From Pseudofabraea citricarpa (taxonomy: Eukaryota > Ascomycota > Leotiomycetes > Helotiales > Dermateaceae), in NCBI GenBank assembly GCA_029641185.1, contig JAPWGK010000001.1, positions 1,252,501-1,316,500 of the forward strand: DNA of 64,000 bases, given 5' to 3'. This document shows, piece after piece, positions 10,401 through 21,395 of this stretch (position 1 is the stretch's first letter; each line of letters opens with the position of its first letter). The position numbers and the translations under genes are program-made. A model generated the notes under the pieces. The model was not told the origin of the DNA. It made no database searches and saw only the letters and a program-made list of their open reading frames with translations.

Positions 10401-11253
10401 AGTTTGTGTTTCCCCACCCGCGAAACTTGTTTTCTGTATACAGCAGATGAGAATGGTCTGGCTAGATCAATCAGCTTTCTCGGTTAGTTGAATAAATCAA
10501 AACTAGCGATGCGAGAAATGAAAACCATGAAATCATAACGTGCAACACGTGATATCCTATGAACAGCACCCGCTGATTATAAGAGGAATACCAACCATAG
10601 TTGGCAAAGGTATCAGCGGATAGATAGTCATTCTTCGAGTTAGTTCGTTTAGTGAGTAGCGAGGGTTTAGTAGCTTGAAAGTACTAAATGTTTAACGAGC
10701 GAATAATTATGGAAAACTAGTACAGGAATTCAACGTATATTGGGACTATGGAGGATTATATTGATGTGAATTGGCTGGCAACTGGAAGATACTAACGAAG
10801 GACGGATGATATATCACTTGGAGATAATAGTGATCCATGCAACCGGCTTCAAAAAGCCAAGGGGGAGTAGAAGAGATTAGATAAACTGAGAACAGAAGGG
10901 AAGAGAAAGTTTGATAGCACCGACTAATCGGAAACACAGGAGTATATTTTGAATGATGCGATACTCTGTTAAATTATTTTATTTGATGTGCATTGTTCTT
11001 TCTACGCTCAATACCCCAACGCCATCCCGGGCTTCCTTGCCCCATAATGCAGTACCAACGATGCAACAACGCTCGCTGACTGACCGACCGTGCATTTCTA
11101 TGCAAGCATGCCCAACCAACAAATGAAAAAAAAAAAGGGTCAAAGTCTAGAAATCGGGGTTCCTCCCATATGTACACCCAATGCGAATGTAATGCAATGC
11201 TAATGAAGCGACGCCGCCATGTTCCGAAGCGAACGAGAGCGAGAGACTTTTGT
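10401..11253. other. Intergenic region
   Basis: AT-rich, between the end of the acidic-protein gene and the stop of the minus-strand mitochondrial gene. I see no supported feature. Confidence 0.45.
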
Positions 11254-11575
11254 CTACATGTGGCCATCGAGAGCCTTCTCAGCTACGAAGACCCAGCCAA
11301 GGAAGAAACCGAAGAACGGGAAGTAGCTGCAGGAGATCGGATTAGCTTTTGTTCGTTGTCAAGAGGGAGAGAATAACGTACAATCGTGAAACATCGGCGA
11401 CGTGTCGAAACTGTCTGCCCCAGTCTGGTTTTGCGGCGTTCTTGACGTTCGTTACCGACTCGAAAACTTGTGATGCGAAAGAGAAGGAGCGTTTTGATGC
11501 GGCGTTGCGGAGGAACGGAGTAGAGATGCGTGACGAGCGGAGAAGAGCAGTTGAGAGGCGAGTTACAGGAGCCAT
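11254..11575 (-). CDS. Small predicted mitochondrial inner-membrane protein (88 aa)
   Basis: Exons 11382-11575 and 11254-11326 give 88 residues. The 55 bp intron (GTACGT donor, CTGCAG acceptor) is needed to read the C-terminus. The N-terminal 32 residues (MAPVTRLSTALLRSSRI and on) are rich in Arg, Ser, Leu and Ala with no acids, a textbook mitochondrial presequence ending near KRSFSFAS. The mature part has an amphipathic segment with DWGRQFRHVADVSR, then one hydrophobic segment FYFPFFGFFLGWVFVAE and a short tail. Size and layout resemble supernumerary subunits of respiratory complexes or of the ATP synthase, but I cannot assign it to one. Location and topology are inferred. Confidence 0.7.
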
Positions 11576-12270
11576 GTTTTATGTTGTTTTGGGTTGTGTG
11601 GAGAGAAAAGGAGGAGAGATGTTTTTGAGATGTGGGCGGAGTGGAGTTTTGGGGTTGAGTGGAGTGTTTGTTTTTTGTTTTTGTTTTAGATCTCGAGAAG
11701 ATGCTTTGGTAAATGATGCTGATGATGAGAGAGGAAAGCTGCAACAGACGAGCCCATCTGGATATACTTATAACCACAATACGAAGAGAGCCTTCAGTCA
11801 TCACGACCGTCCCAACGGCCTCATCCATCCTCCTTGCACGGATAAACACGGACAGCGCCCAATTTGCCATGCCCTATGCAGGAACCAGAACCCAAACCAG
11901 AAGCCAGCGCCTGTCATCTTCTCGCTTACGAGACAAAGTGAGGCCATCGAGAAGACAAAATCACGCTTCCATCGTAAGAGGCCGCCGCGTAACCTGATCA
12001 TCACGCGATTTTGGAATTCCTGGCCCTCTAAGCGAGCTTCCTTCCTCCCTCGACAGCCAATCATATCGCTCGTATTCCCATGACTGCTTGCAAATTCCCC
12101 CTCCGTCCGATTGTTCCTCTCCGCAATCCGATTCCTCGCCACAGACAATTGCCACGAGTTCATCCCGACTGCTGCCAGCCTTCCAGCCTTCCAGACCGCC
12201 GCACCGGGTGCCTTTGTGCGCTATCTAATGCTAATTCTAATTCGAGAACGTGCCAGCACCGAGAAACGGG

Positions 12271-12280
12271 TACCTAGGTA
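12271..12280. repeat. TACCTAGGTA palindrome, copy 1
   Basis: Perfect 10 bp palindrome. A second copy lies at 12358-12367, and degenerate forms occur at 13679-13687 and 61001-61018. Confidence 0.85.
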
Positions 12281-12357
12281 CGAAAGTATAGTACTCTACC
12301 TTATGGCCCAGCCCGCATACTATAGAACACAGGTCAAGAGACACAACATATGTTAGG

Positions 12358-12367
12358 TACCTAGGTA
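12358..12367. repeat. TACCTAGGTA palindrome, copy 2
   Basis: Perfect copy of the 10 bp palindrome, about 90 bp from copy 1, surrounded by further GTAGGTA-like steps. Confidence 0.85.
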
Positions 12368-12809
12368 CATAGATACATACCTGGGTAGGTATACAACACA
12401 AGAAATCCTCCATCTCATCCCATCGAAAGTTACAGAAAGAAAAAAGTGCAATCCTCCCAACTCTCTCCACCACCAGAACCCATCCACCCCCCAAAAAGCA
12501 CTCACGACCTGAAGAGATTTTGACGTACAGAAAACAAACAGCAATCATACGATAAACAACCTTCCTCGAGCCAGCACTCACTCAGAATCAGCCCACACCA
12601 CACCATACCAACAGACACGTACCCCTTAAGCGAACGCGGCTGGCCCACGTTCCTTGCACGTTTTTTTTTCAGGCTGCGAGCTGTTTCCGCTACCCAGCTT
12701 CCGGGGACTCTGCTGACTAAGTGAATGGAGATTGATGAACATCAAGGTCAACCACTACCAAGGCACGTAAGTCATTTGATTGCCGCAACACACGATTAGC
12801 CGCGGCGTG

Positions 12810-13559
12810 ATGTACAGGAATGCTTGCGCGTCTGCCTTGCGGAAGAGCTTCGATACCACCCGCTGGAAGGTTAACTCATCTCGAAAATTTTCCCTGGTCT
12901 CGGTCCATTCCAGCTTTCCAACAACATTACATCGATTTCAGGCCCAGCGGCCCTCGAACCTCGGAGATTTCGCGAAGCAAGAAGGGAATAGTTTTGATGC
13001 TGGAATAACATTATCGGAGGATGGGCTGGTCTACCCTAGAGTGACACAGAAAATCCCATGTATGTGACGTCTTAACGGTGCGCGTGAGAAGAAACTAATC
13101 CGGGTCAGTCTCCAACGGAGCCGTGTTCATGCCAAACACTTTCACCATGCAGGAATTTGCCCGCACAGCCTTTGACGAGCATGCCGATGATGTTGAAAAT
13201 GGCATTTCACAGACAAGTTCTGTGATTTGCTCTCTTCCCAAAGGTAAGAGTTGAAGGGTTCATTAGATGTAATATGAGCTGACGAAATCCAGGAGCCTCT
13301 ATCCCTGATTCACTCGTCCTTTTCCGTGAATACTCATCACGATTTTCACTTCAGCCTTCAGGGCCTATGTCTTTAAAAGGTGAGCCGTCAATGTCTCATA
13401 TTTTCATATATATACTAATTCATGCATGTAGATCTCAACAGCCTCCTAGATGAGTTTTACTCCAAGTATGGAACTTTCACTGATGCGGAAACCTGGTTTG
13501 ATAAGTATGAATACCACGCTGCAGCTGATGATGATATTGTAGGAGATTGGTGGCTTTAG
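12810..13559 (+). CDS. Tse2-type ADP-ribosyltransferase-like protein, copy A
   Basis: Four exons: 12810-13059, 13109-13243, 13293-13379 and 13432-13559, giving 199 residues. All three introns (49-52 bp) are in phase 1 with good donors, branch points and acceptors, so the gene looks intact. The first 45 residues are basic and Ser-rich with no acids until Asp15, which fits a mitochondrial leader. The rest carries the order of short blocks I associate with the fungal Tse2-like ADP-ribosyltransferase toxin family: GLVYP, then NGAVFMPNT, CSLPKG, a SLVLFREY strand, SLQPSG and a LNSLLDEFY helix. In bacteria Tse2 is a type VI effector that acts in the cytosol and is held off by an immunity protein; the role of fungal members is not known to me. 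No secretion signal is evident. The start is the first in-frame ATG. A convergent paralogue follows 207 bp downstream. Confidence 0.6.
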
Positions 13560-13766
13560 TGCCTCAGCTGGAAGTGTTGGAGAAACGATATCCAATGTAT
13601 AAATGTAATTAGTACCTGGATTCTATCAGATCACATGATGGTATCACAAAGAATATACCTTGTAAACCATTTGAACTTACCTAGGTAGTATCTTCAATAC
13701 TTGATACATCTGGCTGTGCGAAATTTCCATCTTCACCCCGCTTATAAGCTAAACCTCTCTGGTAAT

Positions 13767-14387
13767 TCACGATCTCTCAGTGGGATTAGGATATTCCTTG
13801 AGCCATTGCTCCTGCGTAAGACGTCTCCCAGATGTATTTAATAAAGTATTAATCTTGAGATTCAGCTCTAACTTTTTGTTAGCACATCTCAAGCTAATCT
13901 AGTCTGCTACACGCACCTTCTAGAGTCATTTCTTCTGCAGCCTGTAGAGAATAGTGGTCTTTGAATTCATGTACAAGGATAAGGTCGTCTGGAAGACGTG
14001 TTGCTGAACATCGTCAGGCATGGCCCGTTATCCCAGAGTTACGAGGGCAATGTGCAAACAAACCTTTGGGCAGACAATAGACTGTCCCATCATCGCCTCT
14101 GAAATTTTGAACGAGTCGATTCTGTGAAGCCGTGTTGGGGCGCATTGATGCACCATTGGGAACTGCGATCCCTTGGTGGGCGGTTGCTTGTAAACTGGGA
14201 TGGACCGCTACTTACATTCGTACGTGCTTGGATCCAGGGCCTTTGGCTTAACTTTACCAGCTTCCGTCCAGAGATCGTAGGCTCCAGAACGTTTCAAACT
14301 CCGATCCCGAAGAGCAATCGAGGCACCGTAGTTCAGACGGAACATTTCTTTCGGCAATACCCTAAAAGTTTTGATGAACCTCCGCAT
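13767..14387 (-). CDS. Tse2-type ADP-ribosyltransferase-like protein, copy B
   Basis: Four exons on the minus strand: 14216-14387, 14064-14162, 13917-14003 and 13767-13867, giving 152 residues. All introns (49-60 bp) are in phase 1, and exon 3 is 87 nt exactly as in copy A. The shared blocks come in the same order: PNGASMRPNT, CLPK at the exon 2 end, LPDDLILVHEF, SLQA and a final exon beginning ELNLK. Identity to copy A is low away from these blocks, so the two are old paralogues, not a recent duplication. The N-terminus (MRRFIKTFRVLPKEMF) is basic and amphipathic. The first exon is shorter than in copy A. ATG 14387 is the first Met after an in-frame stop. Splice sites and the reading frame look intact. 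Function is inferred from family resemblance only. Confidence 0.55.
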
Positions 14388-15226
14388 GATGGATTCTCGA
14401 GAAACAAATGGCGGTAGGGTTTGAGAGTGTTGAATTGTAGGTCATGTGTGCTTGTTATCGTGATATTGAGTCTCGGGGATATTGGGAATAGCGCGCATGT
14501 GCTAGAACTAGCCGTGCTTGAACCTCTCCTGCCGCGCGCCTACTGCGCACCCTGAGAGGCATTGGCGCCTAAGTGTGCCTGGATGAACTTCTCTTTAGTC
14601 GTACCTCCTTCTAAGAAGCATAGATAATTCCGACGATTATACGTTGTTATAGCCCGTTCCGATCCGAACCTTGGTTCTGTTCCCCAACTCGTGTGCTTGC
14701 GCCTTGTCGGCCGTCTCCGACATGCGGACGGACGCGACGCGGCTATAATACCTTCACGCCTGTCAGCTGTGGCTGATCAATAATTCGTGATGCGCACTGT
14801 ACGAGAAGCAAGCGGATTCGATGATAATAGGATATGACGTACTCATCTACAGCATATCTTGTTTCTTTACCCGGTTAAAGAGAATCATCACCCCTCTTGC
14901 CCGGGTTGTGCCGCCTCGGCCTGAGAGACAATGCTCGCTTAACCCCCCTTTTGTACTGATATAGAGCAATGACCCTGCTGGGGCCCAGTTGACTCTACGA
15001 GCAGATCACTTATTCAAGGCCAAGCAAAGCTCTTGCAACCACGTATTTTGTTGTACAACTGGAATTATATTATGCTTTATTTATCTATTTATACAAACCC
15101 ATGGGTATAATCATCCTTTCCAAACGCCCGCCTCAATCTCCAGTATTATGCAATAAAGAAATAGGTAAAGTGAGTGTATCTCGCTCGCTGACATAGGAAA
15201 ATTTAAAGAGTGTAATCATCTGTCTT
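14388..15226. other. Intergenic region
   Basis: Upstream DNA of copy B and 3' region of the coiled-coil gene, with GC-rich and AT-rich patches. I looked for a third family member or a small partner gene on both strands and saw none. Confidence 0.45.
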
Positions 15227-17560
15227 TCAAATGCCCATCTCATCCACCTCCATCAAAGTTTCTCTCAAAGCGTCATGATCAACCACGGTTGGGTTAACAG
15301 TACTGGGTGCTTTTTCTGTTCGCTTAAACCCAGGGATTGGTCCTTTTTGGTTGATTCCAGGCGACCTTCCCATGAATGCCCTTAATGGATCCACAGGTGT
15401 ACTGACTGCACGATTTTGTGCAGGCTTTACTGGCGTTTTAAAATCACTGACAGATCTCGCAGGAGAAACTCCCCAACGACCGAACACCCAACCTCCAACC
15501 TTTTTACCCAACCCATCATTAGACGAGGTTGACGACCGTATTGAATTCGAATCGTTGTCTCCAATACTGGATCGGAGGTACATAGCGCTAGTAAAATCCT
15601 GACGGGAAAGTGTTGGCTTCGCTGTTACCATTGAAGAGGTTGTTAAAGTATCGACAGAGATATGTGAAGTTGTGGGACTAGCTAGTCCAAATCTACTCCG
15701 CGGACGCAACATTGCCCCACCTCCGGTAATGGTTATTTGAGACGGTCTTGACTTCAAAGTGTGTATATCAATCCCCGATATAGAAAGAATGGACTCGTGA
15801 GATGTGGTTCGACGCAGCGACGGTTGGAATGATGCAGGAGACCAATAATCGTGGAGTTGTGGTTCTGAATGCTCAGAACTCGATTGGCCAAATTCATCCT
15901 CCAAAGATGGTGCAGTAGTTGTGGTCAGAGCTGGAATTTCTTCGACGTCATCGTCTTCTTCATGAATAATATTGTCAGGCTGGAAGTTAATTGGCTGTAC
16001 AAAGCTTCTGGTTGATATATCAGATCCGCGCTTCCGGTGGTAAGGCTGAAACGCAGGTGACATAGGATCTACGCTGGAACCTGGCGATGTTGGTCTCGAT
16101 GAATCAAAACCACGATCAAACAATCCACTATTTCGGTTCACCGAAGTTGGAGAGCTAGGAACAGAGGAAGGGGCAAATTCAGACAGTTGTCCCGACTGAA
16201 CAGACCAGCGATTGTTTGGTGTGCAGGGAGCAGGAACTGTGACTGAAGTTTGGGACAAGATTGCATTCGACGTCTCACGGCTTCTAGGTGTCCTAGGAGA
16301 ACCGATTTGAGGCGGAGTGAACAATGATGAGTTTAGCGACGATCGTTTCTTTCTTGACCGAGGCGCTTCCTTCCTTGCTGGAGTATGATAGTGATGGTGT
16401 ATATGAAGCTCTTGGTTGATAACATGTGGCTCTCGCTCTTCTTTCGGTGCGATTTCTGCTCTGAGGGTAGGAGGCCCTTCATCGTCATCGTGATTCTCAG
16501 TCATTGGAGAATGTCTTAATAACTGCTCTCGTAAGGATTGGACCTCGTCGTTTGAATTCATAAGCATTTCCCGTAATTCCACGATTCCAAGTTGGAGATT
16601 GGCGTTATCTTGCAAGATATCCTTAACAAAGTGAGACACGACTTGACTCCCATGCTTGCCATTCCCGGTGGTAGCTGCAATAGCCTTCAGGCGCCCTGCA
16701 GCAGTATCCAGTTCTCTCTCCACAACACGCTGCCGTTCCATGCGTCCTATAACCTCAACATGTCGTTCCCGTTCTTCTCGAGCCTCTCGCTCTATCCTTT
16801 CTAGCTGGTCCTGAAGATCCTGTATTCCTCGCTCGGCCTTCTTCCATCTCTGAATAGCTGACCTCTCTTGAGCTTCGGAAGTAACAACGGTTTTTTGTAA
16901 TAGCTCCTGCTCCCGCTCTAATGCCGCCAACTGAATTTCGAGATCATGGGTACGCGAAGCTAGCCCTTCAAGCCGTCGCATTTCCTGCTGGGTTGACTGC
17001 AGTGTAGCCTCGAGTGACTTGATGTGCATTTCCGTTTCGCCGACAGTAGAATTTAGTCCTTCGAGTTGGTTCAAAAGTCCACGGTTCTCCTCGACATTTT
17101 TCGCATTCTGAGCAGCCAACTCCTTCTTATCGGTCTCGAGTCTCTCGATCTTAGCGCCCATCTCTAGTCGTTCCTTCTCGGCATCCACCATATACTGTTC
17201 ATGGCGGACAAGTAAAGCCTGCAGGGCAAAAGTCAGTGGCTGCGACATCTTGAACGTGTAGATTTTAGATCCCCCCAGAGACCAGCGTTGCGCAAAGATA
17301 AAGTATATCTTTGCTGGCGGGGAAGATTCTGCGAGTCCTCATTTCCGAAGCGACTGGGGTAGAAAATATGAGGAATGTGGAAGGGAACCTACTTGTCCTA
17401 GGGAGGCGGCTGTTCGCACCTCCTGTTCCAGTTCGTCCAAAGCAGTACAGTTGTGCTTCAGGTATGCGCACTCCGTACGACCACAGCAGCATCGAAGGGT
17501 CGGTGTTGTTGCAACGCTGCTAGGAATGCGGGCCAAAATGGCCTCGCACGACTCGGCCAT
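15227..17560 (-). CDS. Conserved coiled-coil protein, unknown function
   Basis: Exons 17393-17560 and 15227-17218 give 719 residues; the intron is 174 bp (GTAGGT donor, CTGCAG acceptor). The first exon encodes a Cys-rich head (CCCGRTECAYLKHNC, residues 24-38). The long exon has an in-frame Met further down that would miss this conserved head, so I use the upstream start. Residues about 57-265 form a near-continuous coiled coil rich in Glu, Leu, Gln and Arg, with a conserved block SHFVKDILQDNANLQLG near 250. The remaining 430 residues are Ser/Pro/Thr-rich and probably disordered, with a short acidic patch near 460 and an acidic end (MEVDEMGI). I recall proteins of this shape across Pezizomycotina, but not a firm function. 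A cytoskeletal or spindle-pole role would be a guess. Confidence 0.8.
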
Positions 17561-18250
17561 GACTAGATAAGTACATGGAAGGTTGCTCTTGTGCTGCAGA
17601 GTAAGATTACCATACTTGCAAATAGCAATAGACGATGTTGTACCGATGGCCTTGTAGGTTGTACTTCGAGAGGTGAATTTGTCCTGTCGATGTTGTGTTC
17701 AGGTTGAGGAGAGGGAGAGAGAGAGGCTGGTTCGGCGGTGTCTGCGCACGAGCAAGAACTGATCCCTGCCAATCTCAAGGCACGCGACACTGATTGGCCT
17801 GGAGGGAAATAAACAGGCAATGACGTTTGCAGCCACATCCCAGTCACATCCTATATGACTGTGAATATCATCACTCCCACGCGTTCGTACTCTGTTTCAC
17901 GCGTACCATCAATTCCGGGGCTTCATAATGCCCATGGAGAGAGACATGGTCAGTGGGCACAAGGTCCTTGCTGTCAAAACCATTTGATCCATCTTTCGTT
18001 AGTGGGGGACGCAGGGTATGTGACAAAAAGACAGCGAAACTTGACAACGAAACTTATTCATGAATTTCAATTCGTGATAGAAAGCTAATTACGGAGTACG
18101 AAATCGAAGATTACGAGCCATCGAGGTGCCACACAAACAAAGTCAAATGCTGGCTCCTCGTGATCAGTATGTTCAATTTCTTCCATATTAAAACAGCGCT
18201 TGTCATAATACCCATAAATTGCCTTTAGCGCCTTGGACCCATTATTACCT
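17561..18250. other. Promoter of coiled-coil gene / 3' region of flavoprotein gene
   Basis: Same-direction spacer of 690 bp. It has purine-rich stretches and no supported ORF. Confidence 0.45.
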
Positions 18251-20101
18251 TCAGATCTTCACTTCTGCTGGGACTGCGATCTCGAGAATATCCGCACCCT
18301 TTTGGAGCTCGGATTTGGTTGGCATCTTACCTCTTCGCATCAGCTCCGAGGCTTGAACCATGACAGGGTCAATCTGCATAGATGCAACAGCGACGACCGT
18401 CTCTCCTTTGCAATAGTATGCCACGAACTTGGCTTCGCTTGGCTCTCCTTTCAAGACCAAATCATCCCAACCGTTAACCGTGTTGCCACAATACCGAAGT
18501 TGAGACCCAAGTGCGGACCAGAAGATCGGAATAAAGGCTTTTGGCTTGGCTGAAGGATTGAGTATGTGCTCTGCAACTCCCCGGCCTGAATTTTGGGCGA
18601 CATTCCAGTGCTCAATACGCGTAAGGGAGCCGTTCCCACCTGGTCCGTGGTAAGGATATGTTGCAATGTCCCCGATAGCATAAACATCCTTCAATCCGGC
18701 AACAGCAAAACTCTCGTCTGCCTTCAATGAGCCGTCCTTCTGTAGCTCAACTGCCTTGTTGTCCTTTAAGAAAGCTGTAGCGGGCGCAACGCCGGTACCA
18801 AGAATGACTAGGTCTGCCTCGAGCTTAGTGCCATCTTTCAGATCGATGGAGCCAACCTTTGATGGGTCTGACTTTGACGGAGAAGCTTTCTCAACGCCTG
18901 CATTCATATAGAACTTGACTCCGTTCTTCTCAAGGGCCTTCTGGAATATCTTGCCAACTTCCTCGCCCATGACACGCTCAAGTGGTGCCTTCTCCATGCC
19001 GACTACAGTCACATCATTGTCCTTGGAAACGGCATTGGCTACTTCCATGCCAATGAAGGAACTTCCAATAATAACAATCTTCTTGTTCTTCTCGCCAATT
19101 GCTGCAAGGATAGACTTTACATGAGGGATGGTGCGAAGGAGATAGATATTGCCAAGTTCCTTGAATCCGGGAAGTGGCAGTGATCTTGGTGTTCCACCAG
19201 TGGCCAAAACCAACTTTGTGTACGAGTATGATCCGCCATTCTTGGTTGAGACTTTTTTGCTGGAAAAGTCGACATCTGTAACCTCATCGTTTACAACGTC
19301 AACCGAGCCGTTTTTAAACCAGGCATCATCTCGCAGAGCGATCTTGGATGGATCATCAATAAGGGCCTTTGATAGTTTGGTGCGGTCGATTGGAAGGTAT
19401 CCTTCGCTGCTGATCATGGTGATAGTTCCCTTGAATCCATTCTCGCGAAGAGCTTCGAGAGTACCAATTGCACCACTTCCTCCTCCAACGATCACTACCT
19501 TGTCTGGCCCAGCAGATCCAGTGATCTTAATGTTAGGTTTTCTTCGACTTCCTTTGATGGCTTGTTCTTCTCCAGTGACGTAAATCGATCCATTCTTCTC
19601 CGAAAGTTCGAAACAAGGCAGAGCATCGATTGCAGGAGCGTTTTCGATATCTCCGTTAGAAGCTTTAAAACAGGCTGTGGATCTTTTAGTTTTGCATATG
19701 AAGATATAAAGTCATGAGAGCTGCTCACCTCCGTGCCATGGACAAGTAATTCGTCCATCGCCGGTCAAAACACCCTTTACCAACGGCGCGCCATAATGAG
19801 TGCACTTGTTACCGATAGCAGTAGTCTTGCCGGCAACATTAACAAGCAACACCTTTCCCTCCTCAACTCCTTCAACTTCAACCTCTCTCTTCTCACCTGG
19901 CTTCAAATCCAAGGCGCTGAGGCCCTTCAACTTGTACTCCTGCGCCATGGTGCGTGATGTGGAAGTAAATGTTGCTGTGTTTTGTTTGGGAATGGCGTTT
20001 TTGCGTAGAAATTGACCAAGTGTTGATCTCAGCAGAGTTCTTGACGAGAGCATGAAAGGAAGAAAAAGAAGTCTACCCTGAGAGGTACGAGAAGACTGCA
20101 A
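18251..20101 (-). CDS. Mitochondrial Rieske/AIF-type FAD-NAD(P)H oxidoreductase (AIFM3-like)
   Basis: Exons 19729-20101 and 18251-19674 give 598 residues; the intron is 54 bp. The N-terminus is rich in Ser, Arg and Leu (especially from Met17: MLSSRTLLRSTLGQFLRK) and resembles a mitochondrial presequence. A Rieske [2Fe-2S] domain follows, with ligands C100-x-H102 and C120-x2-H123 in CTHYGAPL and CPWHGG. A pyridine-nucleotide-disulfide reductase fold comes next: GGGSGAIGTLEALRENGF binds FAD, GSSFIGMEVANAVSKD binds NAD(P)H, and VYAIGDIATYP is the second FAD motif. The same domain order occurs in animal AIFL/AIFM3 and in fungal AIF-like proteins. It probably shuttles electrons from NAD(P)H; its partner is unknown. 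A later Met at residue 52 (MAQEYKLKG) precedes the Rieske fold and could start a cytosolic form. Confidence 0.9.
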
Positions 20102-20934
20102 TGCTGAGGTGTTGTGGTGGTGTAGGAGGGGAATCGTGGGGTCATGTTTTAAATCGGAGCTCTCTCACTGGTCAACTTCAATACGTCATTATTACCCCGG
20201 TAGACCTTGTCCCAGCGCGGTTAGATTCCATGCGGATGCTACCCGGTCAGAAAGCTTACTAAGAGAACCACACACGTCGTTCTTACGAGAGTTTTGCTAC
20301 TTGTTGCTCAATCACGATTTTTGCAAAAGGTACCGTACAAGTAGCCCAAGTCTACGGTAGCCAAGTAGCTTGAGGGATGTAGTACTATTGCCTACTCGAT
20401 GAAACTTTCTCAAAGTTCGTGGAAAGATTTATTTCTTGTTGCCTTGCCTATGAGAAGAGCTTCATAAGCAAGTGCTGACACTGCATGATGCCTGTATTAC
20501 TCGAATTACGCGTTAAATCACATGGGAGATTTGAGCTACCAACTTAATTCGATAGGCTGTTGTTCCACCTTGCAGCTGGTATGCTCGAACCAAATATGGA
20601 TTGGGAAGACCGAATTACGCATTCACAAGGGACTGTGTCCTCGAATTCCACCGCTATACTACTTTAGCGGAATAAATCTAAATATCTAAAAAGAAGAAGT
20701 AACAGAAAATCACCGAGAATTACACAGAGCCTAACCCTGAATATGGTACATCACCAATAAAGGATCGAAGGCTTTTTGCCAAGCACGAGCGCCCACTTCA
20801 AAGAAGCCAACAGGAACTGACTTCCTTCAAGTAGCTTGGAAAGTTTTCCATCCTTCGTCCTCCATCCTCAAGCCTACAATGGCAGTATCTACATATTCCT
20901 TGAGCGGCATCTTTTTTACCTGATCATCTTCACT
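20102..20934. other. Intergenic region
   Basis: AT-rich spacer upstream of the flavoprotein gene. No gene is supported. Confidence 0.45.
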
Positions 20935-21395
20935 CTACATTTCAATGACAGTTTTACGTATATCGGCATATGGTAGAGCCCACAATCATATTGACAGATG
21001 TGCCATGCAGTTGAGAGCGAAATTCGTCGTGATCTCAGTACGATTGATTCATTGATGGAACTTAAGTAGTCTGCACGGATAAAGGCCTCCATATTTCCTG
21101 AACCAATTGAAATAGAGTCCAGGTCTACGAAGGCCTGTGTGAGGCCTTTGGATTCTGACTCCAATGTAGCAATGTCTTCTATGTCAATCTTGTCACAACT
21201 AGTTTCCAAGTCTGGTTTGCGAAGCGGGGTAGATGAGTTTTAGGGCCAGGTAGGACTTTCTTCAGCGATTCGAGAAGTCCACCACGTCGCCTAGCTGCAA
21301 CGGATGTCTCTCCTTCAGCATATAAATAACGAGCGGACTGATCGCCAAGGCGCGAGTGCCTCCAACAATGAGGATGGTGTTGATATCAGAAGACA
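20935..21395 (-). pseudogene. NmrA-like NAD(P)-binding protein, decayed remnant
   Basis: Two minus-strand fragments in different frames resemble one NmrA/isoflavone-reductase-like protein. The first starts MSSDINTILIVGGTRAL (21395 onward), a Rossmann opening with a degraded glycine motif, and meets a stop near 21262. The second, about 21209-20935, carries IEDIATLESESKGLTQAFVD, the segment that normally follows the second beta-alpha unit of this family. Between them lie stops and a frame change, and no splice pair joins them cleanly. The remaining two thirds of a normal protein (about 300 residues) is missing. The call rests on two short motifs and is tentative. Confidence 0.4.

Larger units (their letters stand above)
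11576..12809. other. Intergenic region with TACCTAGGTA palindromes
   Basis: 1.2 kb upstream of two outward-reading genes. It holds two perfect TACCTAGGTA copies and CT-rich tracts. The long plus-strand ORF starting at 11349 is antisense to the mitochondrial gene and lacks coding character. Confidence 0.5.

Noticed and set aside
11349..12083. 244-codon plus-strand ORF
   Set aside because: It overlaps the spliced mitochondrial gene on the other strand, lacks domains and has no family-like composition.
14124..14417. 97-codon plus-strand ORF
   Set aside because: It is antisense to copy B of the ART-like pair, which has a consistent four-exon structure.
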